From positions 1 to 64,000 of the forward strand of contig NZ_JAMBLR010000002.1 of the NCBI RefSeq assembly GCF_023336935.1: a DNA stretch of 64,000 nucleotides. The letters are read 5' to 3'. The DNA is from Phascolarctobacterium sp. ET69 (GTDB lineage: Bacteria > Bacillota > Negativicutes > Acidaminococcales > Acidaminococcaceae). The notes under the pieces were generated by a model that saw nothing but the letters and a program-made list of their open reading frames with translations, made no database searches and had not been told where the DNA came from. Positions 19,440 to 28,690 of this stretch are shown here, in pieces. A program made the position numbers and the translations under genes. Position 1 is the first letter of the stretch. Each line of letters starts with the position of its first letter.

Positions 19440-20213
19440 ATGGATTTTATTGAAAAAACCGGTAAAACCGTGGAAGATGCTTTAAATGACGCATTGGCTG
19501 AACTGAAAACTACTGCCGATAAAGTTAATGTTGAAGTTATAGAAGAAGCTAAAAACGGTATTTTTGGTTTATTTGCCAAAAAAGCCAAAATCAGGGTTAC
19601 CTTAAAAGATGCTGCCAGAAAAATCGGTGATATTGTAGACGAAACAGTGGACAGCATTAAAGAAGATTATAAAGCAGGCAAACAGGAAGCTGCCGCTGCA
19701 AGGGAAGTTGCCAAAAAAGAAGAAGCAAAACCCGCAGTGCGCGAACATGTTATTGAAGAAGCTGCCGTTGAAGCCGCCAAAGAATTTTTGCAGAAGATTT
19801 TTAATGCCATGCGCATTGAAGTTGTAATGGAGAAATTCATCAACAAAAACGAAGGCATGGTTACTTTTAAACTTCATGGTTCCGATATGGGCATTTTAAT
19901 CGGCAAACATGGCCAGACTCTTGATTCTTTACAGTATCTTACCAATCTTGTTGCCAACAAGAATTCTGCTGAGCGCATCAGAATTGTAATTGATATTGAA
20001 GATTACCGCGAACGCCGCGTTGAGACTTTAAACCGCCTGGCACTGCGCCTTGCCGATAAGGTTAAACGTACCGGCGAACGTGTTGTGCTTGAGCCGATGA
20101 ATCCTCATGAAAGAAAAATTATTCATGTAGCATTACAAAACGACCGCCGTATTACTACGCTCAGCGAAGGTGAAGAACCGTACCGCCGCGTTGTAATTGA
20201 ATTAAAAAAATAA
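19440..20213 (+). CDS. jag: RNA-binding protein Jag/KhpB
   Basis: The 257-residue protein has an N-terminal Jag_N domain (MDFIEKTGKTVEDALNDALA, with KNGIFGLFAKKAKI). A Lys/Ala/Glu-rich linker covers about 85-110. A KH domain includes GILIGKHGQTLDSLQYL (about 160). A C-terminal R3H domain includes RERRVETLNRLA and LEPMNPHERKIIHVAL. It binds RNA and is linked to cell-envelope growth control in other Firmicutes. GGGAG precedes the ATG. It follows yidC by 15 bases and is the last gene before a terminator. Confidence 0.95.
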   Translation: MDFIEKTGKTVEDALNDALAELKTTADKVNVEVIEEAKNGIFGLFAKKAKIRVTLKDAARKIGDIVDETVDSIKEDYKAGKQEAAAAREVAKKEEAKPAVREHVIEEAAVEAAKEFLQKIFNAMRIEVVMEKFINKNEGMVTFKLHGSDMGILIGKHGQTLDSLQYLTNLVANKNSAERIRIVIDIEDYRERRVETLNRLALRLADKVKRTGERVVLEPMNPHERKIIHVALQNDRRITTLSEGEEPYRRVVIELKK

Positions 20214-20226
20214 TTTTCTTAATTTT

Positions 20227-20257
20227 AAACCCAGTCGTTTGTACTGGGTTTTTCTTT
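20227..20257 (+). terminator. Terminator after jag
   Basis: A nine-base perfect stem AAACCCAGT/ACTGGGTTT with a seven-base loop is followed by TTTCTTTT, 13 bases before the mnmE ribosome-binding site. Because mnmE follows at once, it may act as an attenuator. Confidence 0.8.
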
Positions 20258-20270
20258 TGGAGAACAGATT

Positions 20271-21671
20271 ATGGAAAATACAGCAAAACAATATCAGGAA
20301 GAAACCATCAGTGCTGTTTGTACGGCTTTGGGCGAAGGCGCTATCGGCATTATCCGCATCAGCGGGGAAAACGCCCTTGCTGCCGGGGAGGCAATTTTTA
20401 AGGCAGCCTCCGGCAGAAAACTGGCTGATTATCCCGTAAATACTTTGGTTTACGGCCATGTATATGATGCAGACGGAAGCATGGTTGACGAAGTTATGGC
20501 CGTTTATATGCGCGGGCCTCATTCCTATACGGCAGAAGATGTTGTGGAAATTCAGTGCCATGGCGGTGTGCGTTCTTTGCAGAAAATTCTATCGTTAAGC
20601 TATGCCGCAGGTGCGCGCCCAGCTGAGCCCGGTGAATTTACCAAACGTGCTTTTTTGAACGGCCGTATTGACCTGGTGCAGGCTGAAGCCGTAATGGACA
20701 TTATAAAATCCCGCAGTGATGCGGCCCTGAAGGTTGCGGTACGCCAGCAGGAAGGGCAGCTTTCTTCAGAGGTGCGCGGATTAAGAAAAGAACTGCTTGA
20801 TGTAATTGTTAATTTGGAAGCGGTTATTGATTATCCGGAAGACGATATTGAAGAAATGACTTTTGCTTCCGTTTTGGATTCCGTAAATAAAACGGCAGAA
20901 GGAGTTAACAAACTTTTGGCAAATGCCCATACCGGTAAAATTCTGCGTGAAGGTTTGCGTGTGGCCATTATCGGTAAGCCTAATGTCGGTAAATCGAGCT
21001 TTTTAAACTGCCTTTTAAAAGAAGACAGGGCTATTGTTTCCGAATATGCCGGTACTACGAGAGACGTTATTGAAGAACAGTTTTTATTGGGCGGAATTCC
21101 TATTGTACTGGCTGATACTGCAGGTATAAGGGAAACGGAAGATTATGTTGAACGCATCGGCGTTGAAAAAAGCCGCCGTATACTGAATGAAGCAGAACTC
21201 GCAATTGTTGTGCTCGACGGTTCTGCACTTTTGTCTGAAGAAGATTTTGAAATATTGGAATTAGTTAAAGGCCGCAGTTATGTTATAATTATCAATAAGA
21301 GCGATTTGGGCAGCGCAAATATAAAGAACAGTTTAAACGGTGAATTTAAAAATGCGCCCGTTATTGAACTTTCTGCCAAAACAGGTGCGGGGCTTGATGT
21401 TTTTACAGGCTGGCTGCAAAAATTTGTTTATGGCAGTGATAAACATTTGGGCGACGGTATTTATGTTCAGAATGCCCGCCATGAAAATTTGCTTAAAAAC
21501 AGCCTGGCAAGCATGCAGGATGCGCTTAGTGCTGCCGAAGCACAAATGCCTTACGACTGCATAATGATTGATTTGCGCAATGCGGCCGGTTTTCTTGGTG
21601 AAATAACCGGTGATACTGTGCGTGATGAAATAATAAACGAAATCTTTTCTAAATTCTGTATCGGTAAATAA
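20271..21671 (+). CDS. mnmE: tRNA uridine-5-carboxymethylaminomethyl modification GTPase MnmE
   Basis: MnmE works with MnmG to modify U34 of tRNAs reading NNA/NNG codons. The 466-residue protein has an N-terminal tetrahydrofolate-binding domain ([35 protein letters not shown]). It also has a central G domain with G1 GKPNVGKSS (about 225), DTAGIRET (about 271) and NKSD (about 336), and the invariant C-terminal CIGK. TTGGAG precedes the ATG. It is followed after 16 bases by mnmG. Confidence 0.98.
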   Translation: MENTAKQYQEETISAVCTALGEGAIGIIRISGENALAAGEAIFKAASGRKLADYPVNTLVYGHVYDADGSMVDEVMAVYMRGPHSYTAEDVVEIQCHGGVRSLQKILSLSYAAGARPAEPGEFTKRAFLNGRIDLVQAEAVMDIIKSRSDAALKVAVRQQEGQLSSEVRGLRKELLDVIVNLEAVIDYPEDDIEEMTFASVLDSVNKTAEGVNKLLANAHTGKILREGLRVAIIGKPNVGKSSFLNCLLKEDRAIVSEYAGTTRDVIEEQFLLGGIPIVLADTAGIRETEDYVERIGVEKSRRILNEAELAIVVLDGSALLSEEDFEILELVKGRSYVIIINKSDLGSANIKNSLNGEFKNAPVIELSAKTGAGLDVFTGWLQKFVYGSDKHLGDGIYVQNARHENLLKNSLASMQDALSAAEAQMPYDCIMIDLRNAAGFLGEITGDTVRDEIINEIFSKFCIGK

Positions 21672-21687
21672 TTTTGCAGGTGAAAAT

Positions 21688-23571
21688 ATGTATATTACTG
21701 ATAATTACGATGTAATTGTTGTTGGTGCCGGCCATGCCGGTGTAGAAGCAGCTTTGGCTGCAGCCCGTCTGGGCGGTAAAACGCTGCTGGCAACTCTTTC
21801 AATGGATAATATTGCTTTAATGCCGTGCAATCCTTCGGTTGGCGGCCCTGCCAAAGGGCATCTGGTGCGTGAAATTGATGCGCTTGGCGGTGAAATGGGC
21901 ATAGCTGCCGATAAGGCCTGCATACAGATGCGCCTTTTAAATACCGGCAAGGGTTATGCTGTGCAGGCTTTGCGCGCGCAGGAAGACAAGCCTTTTTACC
22001 ATACCATTATGAAGCAGACTGTTGAAAATCAGGACAGGCTTGATGTTAAACAGCTGATGATTGACAAACTGCTTGTAAGTAACGGCGAAGTAGTTGGGGT
22101 AGAGGCGGAAACCGGGGAAGTTTTTGAAGCCAAATGCGTAATTCTGGCAACCGGCACTTATTTGCGTGCCCGCATTGTTTACGGCCAGGTGAATTATGAA
22201 TCCGGACCTAACGGTTTGCGCAGCGCCAATAAATTATCACAGTCGCTGCTGGAAAACGGACTGGAATTAATGCGCTTTAAAACAGGCACTCCGGCACGTA
22301 TCGACGCCCGCAGCCTTGATTACAGCAAAATGGAAATACAGAGCGGCGACAGCAAGCTGCGCAATTTTTCTTTTATCAGCAGTATTACAGAGCGCAGCCA
22401 GGTGCCGTGCTGGCTTACTTATACCAATGAAAAAACACATAAAATAATCCGCGATAATCTGCATTTATCAGGTATGTTCAACGGTATGATTGAAGGCGTA
22501 GGGCCGCGTTACTGCCCTTCGATAGAATCTAAAATTGTGCGTTTTGCAAATAAAGAGCGCCATCAGCTGTTTATTGAGCCGGAAGGCCTGCGTACCAATG
22601 AAATGTACGTTCAGGGAATGTCAAGCTCGCTGCCGGCAGATGTGCAGCTGAAATTTATGCAGACAATACCCGGGCTTGAAAACTGCCGTATGATGCGTGC
22701 AGGTTATGCAATTGATTATGACTGCCTTGACCCGCTGCAATTAAAGGCTTCGCTGGAGCATAAAGGCATCAGCGGTTTATTTTCGGCAGGTCAGTCCAAT
22801 GGCACAAGCGGTTATGAAGAAGCTGCGGCACAGGGCCTTATTGCCGGTATTAACGCCATGCGCAAAATTAACGGGCAGGAACCCTTTATTTTAGGCAGAA
22901 GCGATGCTTATATCGGAGTTTTGATTGATGACCTTGTTACTAAGGGAACTAACGAGCCTTACAGAATGATGACTTCGCGCGCGGAGTACCGCCTTTTGTT
23001 AAGGCAGGATAATGCCGATTTGCGCTTAACGGAAAAAGGGCGCAGCATTGGCCTTGTAAATGATGAACGCTACGAAAAATTTACAGCCAAACGCACTTTG
23101 CTGGAGCGTATTATTCATCAGCTCAGCACATCTAATGTGGCCCCTAATGCCGAAACCGAACAGAAAATTAAAAATATCGGTACTGCTCCGGTTAGGCCGG
23201 GCATGACTTTATTAGACATTTTGCGCCGCGGTGATGTTACTTATAAAAAACTGGCAGCGGAATTTGCTTTGCCTGAACTGCCGGAAGTTGTTGCCGAACA
23301 GGCTGAAATTTTTGCAAAGTATGAAGGTTATATAAACAAGCAGAAACAGGAAGTTGAACGTGCGCTGAAACTGGAAAACAAATTAATACCGCAGGATATT
23401 GATTACCATGCAATAAAGGAACTTTCTTCGGAAGCTGCCGAAAAATTAGCCAAGATTAAACCTGTTTCTATCGGCCAGGCATCCCGTATTTCGGGTGTAT
23501 CACCGGCAGATATAAATGTCTTGATGATTGTTCTGGAAGTAAAGCGCCGCAGGGAGCAGGATAATGAGTGA
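21688..23571 (+). CDS. mnmG: tRNA uridine-5-carboxymethylaminomethyl modification enzyme MnmG
   Basis: MnmG (GidA) is the FAD- and NADH-dependent partner of MnmE. The 627-residue protein shows the dinucleotide motif [19 protein letters not shown] near the N-terminus, [13 protein letters not shown] (about 47) and [14 protein letters not shown] (about 89). The conserved [17 protein letters not shown] lies around 430, and the C-terminal helical domain is [17 protein letters not shown]. Length and motifs are complete. The stop overlaps rsmG by eight bases, which couples translation. Confidence 0.98.
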   Translation: MYITDNYDVIVVGAGHAGVEAALAAARLGGKTLLATLSMDNIALMPCNPSVGGPAKGHLVREIDALGGEMGIAADKACIQMRLLNTGKGYAVQALRAQEDKPFYHTIMKQTVENQDRLDVKQLMIDKLLVSNGEVVGVEAETGEVFEAKCVILATGTYLRARIVYGQVNYESGPNGLRSANKLSQSLLENGLELMRFKTGTPARIDARSLDYSKMEIQSGDSKLRNFSFISSITERSQVPCWLTYTNEKTHKIIRDNLHLSGMFNGMIEGVGPRYCPSIESKIVRFANKERHQLFIEPEGLRTNEMYVQGMSSSLPADVQLKFMQTIPGLENCRMMRAGYAIDYDCLDPLQLKASLEHKGISGLFSAGQSNGTSGYEEAAAQGLIAGINAMRKINGQEPFILGRSDAYIGVLIDDLVTKGTNEPYRMMTSRAEYRLLLRQDNADLRLTEKGRSIGLVNDERYEKFTAKRTLLERIIHQLSTSNVAPNAETEQKIKNIGTAPVRPGMTLLDILRRGDVTYKKLAAEFALPELPEVVAEQAEIFAKYEGYINKQKQEVERALKLENKLIPQDIDYHAIKELSSEAAEKLAKIKPVSIGQASRISGVSPADINVLMIVLEVKRRREQDNE

Positions 23572-24280
23572 ATTTATAAAAATACTTGATGAAGCCGCTG
23601 GCAAGGCCGGTTTTAACCTTACGCCACTGCAGCTTGAACAGTTTGATACTTATTACAGAATGCTTGTTGAAACGAACAAGGTAATGAACCTTACTGCACT
23701 TACCGAACCGCAGGACGTTGCCGTAAAGCATTTTGTTGATTCTTTAATGGCTTACGATACTTATTTCCCGGGAAAAGTTTTGGCAGATGTCGGTACCGGC
23801 GCCGGTTTTCCGGGAATACCGCTTAAAATTTTCTGCCCTTCCTTAAAAGTTGTTTTAATAGATTCTCTTGCCAAAAGGCTGAATTTTTTGCAGAATGTTA
23901 TTGAAGCTTTGCAGCTGCAGGATATTGAATGTGTGCACTTGCGTGCGGAAGATGCAGGAAAAAATGCCGCTCACCGCGAAAAATATGATATTGTAACGGC
24001 ACGTGCAGTAGCAAGGTTGTCGGTACTTGCTGAATATTGCCTGCCGCTTGTTAAAACCGGCGGTATGTTTATAGCTTTAAAGGGTTCAAAATATAAAGAA
24101 GAAATTAATGATGCTACCAAAGCGCTGAATATATTGGGCGGCAAATTAGTTTCGGCACGTCAGGTGGAACTTCCCGGGCTTGATGACGGCAGGGCAGTTG
24201 TTGCCATAAAAAAAGTAAAGCCTTCGCCGAAGGCTTATCCGCGCAAGGCTGGTTTACCGGAAAAACATCCTTTGGAATAA
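23564..24280 (+). CDS. rsmG: 16S rRNA (guanine527-N7)-methyltransferase RsmG
   Basis: RsmG methylates G527 of 16S rRNA using S-adenosylmethionine. Loss in other species gives low-level streptomycin resistance. The 238-residue protein has [15 protein letters not shown]-like N-terminal sequence and the SAM-binding [16 protein letters not shown] motif (about 76-91). [12 protein letters not shown] and [12 protein letters not shown] follow. The C-terminus has an extra basic tail ([18 protein letters not shown]), common in Firmicutes. A Noc-box-like palindrome lies inside the gene at 23762-23777. Confidence 0.97.
   Translation: MSEFIKILDEAAGKAGFNLTPLQLEQFDTYYRMLVETNKVMNLTALTEPQDVAVKHFVDSLMAYDTYFPGKVLADVGTGAGFPGIPLKIFCPSLKVVLIDSLAKRLNFLQNVIEALQLQDIECVHLRAEDAGKNAAHREKYDIVTARAVARLSVLAEYCLPLVKTGGMFIALKGSKYKEEINDATKALNILGGKLVSARQVELPGLDDGRAVVAIKKVKPSPKAYPRKAGLPEKHPLE
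23762..23777. promoter_or_regulatory. Candidate Noc-binding site within rsmG
   Basis: TATTTCCCGGGAAAAG matches the B. subtilis Noc box TATTTCCCGGGAAATA at 14 of 16 positions, and the CCCGGG core is intact. It lies 517 bases before noc. It also codes for protein, so coincidence cannot be excluded. Confidence 0.4.
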
Positions 24281-24293
24281 TGGAGGTTAGCCA

Positions 24294-25166
24294 ATGTTTG
24301 TTGAAGATGGTTTTAAAATTTTACAAACAGAAAAAGAAAGCAGTTCTGTTATTAAACATTTCAGCAGTGAAATTAAGGTAGAACGTATCCCGGTTGAAAA
24401 AATTGTGCCCAATCCGTATCAGCCGCGTAAGGATTTTGAAGAAGATGCCCTTGACGATCTTGCAGCTTCCATTGCTGAATATGGTGTTTTGCAGCCGCTG
24501 CTTGTAGCCAGAAGCGATAATGGCGAATATGTGCTTATCGCAGGCGAACGCAGACTGCGCGCTTCCAAATTAGCCGGGCTGAAAGATGTTCCTGCCATTG
24601 TAAGCAGTTATACAAAGCAGCAGAGTGCGGAAATTGCTTTGATTGAAAACCTGCAGCGCGAAGATTTACATTATCTGGAAGAAGCAGAAGGCTATGAAAA
24701 ACTGATGACGCAGTTTAACCTTACGCAGGAAGCAATGGCTTTGCGCGTGGGCAAAAAGCAGTCTACCATTGCCAATAAACTGCGTTTGTTAAACCTTCCT
24801 CCGGAAATCAGAACTGTTTTAAAAGAAAAACAGCTTACCGAAAGGCACGGCAGGGCGCTTTTAAAATTAAAAAACAAAGAGCAGCAGGAACAGGTTTTAA
24901 AACTGATTTTAAAAAATGGCTGGAATGTAAAACAAACGGATGAATATATTGCAAAATTCCTGGCAGACGAAGCTCCGAAGCCGAAAAAACGCCTTGTTAT
25001 TGTTAATGATGTAAGAATTTATTTAAACAGTGTAAAAAAGATTGTCAGCACTATCAATGATGCCGGTATTCCTGCGCAAATCAAGCAGGAAGTTGACGGT
25101 GATGATGTTATTGTAACCTTGCGCATAAAAAATACCAAAAAACCTAATATTGCCAAAAATAATTAA
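24294..25166 (+). CDS. noc: Nucleoid occlusion protein Noc (ParB paralogue)
   Basis: The 290-residue protein has the ParB N-domain (IVPNPYQPRKDFEEDALDDL) with the CTP-binding GERRLRA motif and ENLQREDL. The helix-turn-helix reads KKQSTIANKLRLLNLP and is followed by TERHGRALL and NVKQT. The QSTIANKLRLL and TERH wording is that of Noc rather than ParB. The N-terminus (MFVEDGFKIL) could be the short amphipathic membrane-binding helix of Noc. Position after rsmG matches Bacillus. GGAGG precedes the ATG. It would keep division septa off the nucleoid by binding Noc boxes and membrane. Confidence 0.88.
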   Translation: MFVEDGFKILQTEKESSSVIKHFSSEIKVERIPVEKIVPNPYQPRKDFEEDALDDLAASIAEYGVLQPLLVARSDNGEYVLIAGERRLRASKLAGLKDVPAIVSSYTKQQSAEIALIENLQREDLHYLEEAEGYEKLMTQFNLTQEAMALRVGKKQSTIANKLRLLNLPPEIRTVLKEKQLTERHGRALLKLKNKEQQEQVLKLILKNGWNVKQTDEYIAKFLADEAPKPKKRLVIVNDVRIYLNSVKKIVSTINDAGIPAQIKQEVDGDDVIVTLRIKNTKKPNIAKNN

Positions 25167-25169
25167 CTC

Positions 25170-25178
25170 TGTGGATAA
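25170..25178 (-). promoter_or_regulatory. Isolated perfect DnaA box
   Basis: TGTGGATAA (TTATCCACA on the minus strand) lies four bases after the noc stop codon. It is the only exact consensus DnaA box I found in the window and has no partner nearby. Confidence 0.5.
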
Positions 25179-25195
25179 TGTTGTTATTTATGTTT

Positions 25196-25230
25196 AAAAC
25201 AGAAACTGAAAATAGTTTCTGTTTTTATTT
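25196..25230 (+). terminator. Terminator after noc
   Basis: An 11-12-base stem (AAAACAGAAACT against AGTTTCTGTTTT) with a six-base loop is followed by TTTATTTT. Confidence 0.85.
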
Positions 25231-25327
25231 TGCCAGAATTTGAAATTTTATTATACTGTTAGATGAAGATATGGTACAATAAAAACAAGGAACGCTTTTA
25301 TAAATTTAATTAAGGGGTGAGTTGTGT

Positions 25328-25606
25328 ATGGGTGATATGATGATGTATGCCGTAATTGCAGGTATTGCTGCCGGAGTTTTTTTCTACATGTTTAAAAAAG
25401 TCAGCGGCGGCGATTACAAACCAATCGAACTTAAAAACTGCCCGTTATGCGGTAAGAAAACTGCAAAATTTGTTACCATGGGCACCTTTAAGCATGATAC
25501 TCTGAATAAAGTTATCTGCACTTCATGCAGCGCAACTACCGATGAGTATACATCTTACAAACAGGCTGCCGAAGCATGGAACAACGGCAAAGTTAAAGTA
25601 AAATAA
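25328..25606 (+). CDS. Membrane-anchored Lar-like zinc-ribbon protein
   Basis: The 92-residue protein has an N-terminal hydrophobic helix (MMMYAVIAGIAAGVFFYMF, about residues 4-22). A short cytoplasmic zinc ribbon follows with CPLCGKK (about 39-45) and CTSCSA (about 65-70), ending YKQAAEAWN. The ribbon and the A-x-x-x-WN end resemble the Lar (restriction alleviation) family. The helix is not part of that family as I know it. It has its own extended -10 promoter (TGGTACAAT, TACAAT at 25275-25280) and terminator. ATG 25328 is chosen, but TTG 25322 is an alternative with a closer AAGGGG. The function is unknown. Confidence 0.65.
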   Translation: MGDMMMYAVIAGIAAGVFFYMFKKVSGGDYKPIELKNCPLCGKKTAKFVTMGTFKHDTLNKVICTSCSATTDEYTSYKQAAEAWNNGKVKVK

Positions 25607-25611
25607 ATTTT

Positions 25612-25645
25612 AAACTCCGGTTTATCAAGCCGGAGTTTTCTTTAA
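25612..25645 (+). terminator. Terminator after the Lar-like gene
   Basis: A nine-base stem AAACTCCGG/CCGGAGTTT with a nine-base loop is followed by TCTTTAATTTT. Confidence 0.85.
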
Positions 25646-25714
25646 TTTTATTAATGCTTTTTGTTTATAAATATAGTAAAATAGAATACAAAGCTGCTTT
25701 ATGGAGGTATTGTT

Positions 25715-26734
25715 ATGAATTATAATGATGTTTTGCAAAATGCACGTGCATGCATAGATACTGCTAAATGTAAGGCTTGCCCTGTATGCAACGGTCTTGC
25801 CTGCCGTAATACTATTCCCGGCCCCGGTGCTAAAGGGGTGGGGGATACTGCAATCCGCAACTATCAAAAATGGCAGGATATCCGCGTGCAGATGGATACT
25901 CTGCATGAAAATAAACCGGTTGATATGTCGGTGCAGCTTTTTGGGCGCAAGTTCAGTTATCCTTTTTTTGCCGGTCCGGTAGGTGCTATCGGCCTGCATT
26001 ACGGCAATGCTTATGACGAACTTACTTATAATAAAATTCTGGTTTCGTCCTGCGCAGAAAATGGTATTGCCGCTTTTACGGGCGACGGGCTTGATGAAAA
26101 GGTAATGGTTAGCGCTTGTGAGGCGATTGCCGCTACCGGCGGAGCCGGTATACCGACTGTTAAACCGTGGAATTTGCCGCTTGTAGAAGAAAAATTGCAG
26201 CTTGTTAAAAAAAGCGGCGCTTTTGCCGTTGCAATGGATGTTGATGCCGCAGGGCTGCCGTTTTTAAAAAATATGCAGCCTCCTGCAGGAAGCAAATCTG
26301 TTGAAGAACTTGCTGAAATTGTAAAAGCCGCCGGTATTCCTTTTATTGTTAAAGGCGTCATGACCGTACGCGGCGCGCTTAAAGCTCATGCCGCCGGTGC
26401 TGCTGCCATTATAGTTTCCAATCATGGCGGCAGGGTTCTTGACCAGTGTTCTGCAACGGCAGAAGTATTGGAAGAAATCTGCCATGCAGTAGGCGGAGGC
26501 ATGAAAGTACTTGTAGACGGCGGTATCCGCAGCGGCGTTGATATTTTTAAAGCTCTGGCGCTTGGCGCTGACGGTGTTGTAATTGCCCGTCCGTTTGTAA
26601 CTGCTGTTTATGGTGGGGCAGAAGAAGGCGTTAAAGTTTATATTGAGAAACTTGCCGGTGAACTTGAAGATACCATGAAAATGTGCGGTGCCGAAAATAT
26701 TGCCGCTATTTCGCGTGATATGGTACGCATTTAA
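25715..26734 (+). CDS. FMN-dependent alpha-hydroxy-acid dehydrogenase/oxidase
   Basis: The 339-residue TIM-barrel protein belongs to the lactate oxidase/glycolate oxidase family. Landmarks are the FAGPVGAIG strand, PFIVKGVMTVRGALKAHAAG (FMN-binding lysine), VSNHGGRVLDQC (catalytic His and substrate Arg, about 235), and VDGGIRSGVDIFKALALGAD near the end. The N-terminus carries a cysteine cluster CKACPVCNGLAC (about 18-29), which is usual for the anaerobe branch. In an anaerobe it more likely acts as a dehydrogenase than an oxygen-using oxidase (inference). GGAGG precedes the ATG. A TTG-started YbaK gene follows after 13 bases. Confidence 0.85.
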   Translation: MNYNDVLQNARACIDTAKCKACPVCNGLACRNTIPGPGAKGVGDTAIRNYQKWQDIRVQMDTLHENKPVDMSVQLFGRKFSYPFFAGPVGAIGLHYGNAYDELTYNKILVSSCAENGIAAFTGDGLDEKVMVSACEAIAATGGAGIPTVKPWNLPLVEEKLQLVKKSGAFAVAMDVDAAGLPFLKNMQPPAGSKSVEELAEIVKAAGIPFIVKGVMTVRGALKAHAAGAAAIIVSNHGGRVLDQCSATAEVLEEICHAVGGGMKVLVDGGIRSGVDIFKALALGADGVVIARPFVTAVYGGAEEGVKVYIEKLAGELEDTMKMCGAENIAAISRDMVRI

Positions 26735-26747
26735 TGGAGGGGTTAAT

Positions 26748-27218
26748 TTGTCGATTGAAAAAGTAAGAAAATATTTTGCCGCACGCGGCATGAAAGACCA
26801 GATTTTGGAATTTGATGTTTCCAGCGCGACGGTTGAACTTGCTGCCAAAGCCTTAAATTGCGACGGCTGCCTGATTGCCAAAACACTTTCTTTTTTGGTT
26901 CATGATGATGTAATTTTAATTGTTGCGCCGGGTGACGTTAAAATTGACAATCATAAATATAAAACGCATTTTGGGGTTAAAGCAAAAATGCTGCCTGCAG
27001 CAGAGGCTGAACAATTGATTGGTCATGCAGTTGGCGGGGTTTGCCCCTTTGCCGTTAATGAGGGTGTAAAAGTTTTTCTTGATGAATCTTTGAAACGTTT
27101 TGAATTTGTATATCCTGCTTGCGGAAGTTCCAACAGCGCCATTAAGCTGACGATACCGGAACTTGAAAAGAATACAGACCATTTTTCCGGATGGGTTGAT
27201 GTTTGCAAGTTAAAATAA
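26748..27218 (+). CDS. YbaK/EbsC-family aminoacyl-tRNA deacylase
   Basis: The 156-residue protein starts at TTG 26748 with GGAGGGG six bases upstream. It fits the YbaK/ProX editing-domain family (GCLIAKTLSFLV, KTHFGVKAKML, HAVGGVCPFAV, FVYPACGSSNSAIKLT). Such proteins hydrolyse mischarged tRNAs, often Cys- or Ala-tRNA(Pro). Lys in IAKTL and the GGVCPF loop correspond to known active-site regions. It lies 13 bases after the hydroxy-acid dehydrogenase gene and is probably co-transcribed. A strong hairpin ends the unit. Confidence 0.85.
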   Translation: MSIEKVRKYFAARGMKDQILEFDVSSATVELAAKALNCDGCLIAKTLSFLVHDDVILIVAPGDVKIDNHKYKTHFGVKAKMLPAAEAEQLIGHAVGGVCPFAVNEGVKVFLDESLKRFEFVYPACGSSNSAIKLTIPELEKNTDHFSGWVDVCKLK

Positions 27219-27245
27219 AAAATGCGGCTTAGCCGCATTTTTTAT
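27215..27245. terminator. Bidirectional terminator between convergent genes
   Basis: A perfect 12-base stem (AAAAATGCGGCT/AGCCGCATTTTT) with a two-base loop lies between the YbaK-type gene and the convergent GNAT gene. Confidence 0.9.
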
Positions 27246-27253
27246 TTTCTGTA

Positions 27254-27760
27254 TTAAACTATTTTAATTTCAGCTTTAATGTTTTTAAAAGTTTCCGGTA
27301 CAAGTTCACATGCCAGCACAAATTTATCAGGAACTTCGCTGATGTTTTTTATATTATAAGTGTTTGTTTCCTTAAAACCAAAGCGTTTGTAATATAAAGG
27401 GCTGCCTATTAAAAAAGCCGCATTAAAGCCCTGTTTTACGGCTTCGTTTAAAGCGTATTTCATTAATGATGTACCTACGCCGCAGTTGCGATATTCTTTT
27501 TTTGCGCTGAGCGGCGCGACAAGAACGGCTTTAACCGGTTTGTTGCTTTTTAAATTTTGTCTGGTAAGCATTATGTGCCCGATAAGAATATTTTTATCAT
27601 AAGCGGCAAATTCCAGTTCCGGTATGTAATTGCTGCTTTTACGCAGTTCCAAAACAAAATCCTGCTCGGTTCCGTCGCTTACTTCTGCAGTTTTAAAGGC
27701 TTCTTCTATAAAAGTATAAATTTTATCGTAATCATCTTTGTTAACTAATTTTATATCCAT
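27254..27760 (-). CDS. GNAT family N-acetyltransferase
   Basis: This 168-residue acetyl-CoA-dependent acyltransferase of the YhbS type has motif A visible as PLSAKKEYRNCGVGTSLMKY (about 81-100), then AAFLIGSPLYYKRFGF. The acceptor is unknown. It is the only minus-strand gene in the 17.9-36 kb stretch, lies between convergent and divergent neighbours, and is not part of an operon. AAGGAG precedes the ATG. Confidence 0.85.
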   Translation of the reverse strand: MDIKLVNKDDYDKIYTFIEEAFKTAEVSDGTEQDFVLELRKSSNYIPELEFAAYDKNILIGHIMLTRQNLKSNKPVKAVLVAPLSAKKEYRNCGVGTSLMKYALNEAVKQGFNAAFLIGSPLYYKRFGFKETNTYNIKNISEVPDKFVLACELVPETFKNIKAEIKIV

Positions 27761-27822
27761 TTTAAGCTCCTTTCTTTGTTATTATATTTTAAATTTTTTC
27801 TTACGGCAAGTAATGCAATAAA

Positions 27823-27838
27823 TGTTTCACGTGAAACT
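27823..27838. promoter_or_regulatory. parS: parS site 1
   Basis: TGTTTCACGTGAAACT matches the consensus parS TGTTTCACGTGAAACA at 15 of 16 positions. It lies 91 bases upstream of the parA start, in the promoter region. Confidence 0.92.
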
Positions 27839-27928
27839 AAAAAACTTTTTCCTTTTCTATATGTTTGGCTGTGAAAATGTGATAAAATTATTAAGAAAGT
27901 TTTAGTGATTTTTTATGAGGTGAGTAGT

Positions 27929-28690
27929 TTGGTAAAAGTAATTGCAATCGCAAATCAAAAAGGTGGTGTAGGCAAAACAACAACTGCCGTTAACCTTGCA
28001 GCCTGCCTGGCGCAAAAGGGCCGTAAAGTTTTAATGCTTGATGCTGACCCGCAGGGCAATGCCACCAGCGGCCTTGGCTTTGATAAGCGCGATATAAAAA
28101 AATGTATATATGATACCTTAATTAATGATGTAATGATGAAAGATGTGCTTCTGCACAGCGATTATGAAAATCTGGATGTAATTCCGGCAACTATTCAGCT
28201 TGCCGGTGCGGAAATTGAACTCGTAAGCCTTATGAACAGGGAAGGTCGCTTAAAAAATGCGCTGGAACGCGTAAAACATGATTATGATTATGTTTTAATT
28301 GACTGCCCGCCTTCTTTGGGGCTTTTAACCATTAATGCCTTAACGGCTGCCAATTCTGTGCTTGTACCTATTCAGTGTGAATTTTATGCTCTTGAAGGTG
28401 TAAGCCAGTTAATGAATACCATTAAACTTGTGCAGCGCAACCTTAATCCGGCATTAAAGCTGGAAGGCGTTTTGATGACTATGTTCGACCAGCGTACCAA
28501 TTTATCAAGCGATGTTGTTGGGGAAGTACGCAAATATTTTAATACCAAAATGTATAATACAATTATTCCCCGTAATGTACGTTTAAGCGAAGCACCTAGC
28601 CATGGGCAGCCTGTTATAGTTTATGACCCTAAATCCAAAGGCGCTCAGGTATATATGGAACTTGCCGCGGAGGTACTTGGCGATGAATAA
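27929..28690 (+). CDS. parA: Chromosome partitioning ATPase ParA/Soj
   Basis: The 253-residue deviant Walker A ATPase has KGGVGKTTTAVNLA (about 10-23), DADPQGNATSGLG (about 40) and DCPPSLGLLT (about 123). It drives origin segregation with ParB-parS and in Firmicutes also regulates DnaA. The start TTG 27929 follows GAGGTGA. A GTG at 27905 would add eight residues without a site. The stop overlaps the parB ATG (GATGAATAA). Confidence 0.96.
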   Translation: MVKVIAIANQKGGVGKTTTAVNLAACLAQKGRKVLMLDADPQGNATSGLGFDKRDIKKCIYDTLINDVMMKDVLLHSDYENLDVIPATIQLAGAEIELVSLMNREGRLKNALERVKHDYDYVLIDCPPSLGLLTINALTAANSVLVPIQCEFYALEGVSQLMNTIKLVQRNLNPALKLEGVLMTMFDQRTNLSSDVVGEVRKYFNTKMYNTIIPRNVRLSEAPSHGQPVIVYDPKSKGAQVYMELAAEVLGDE

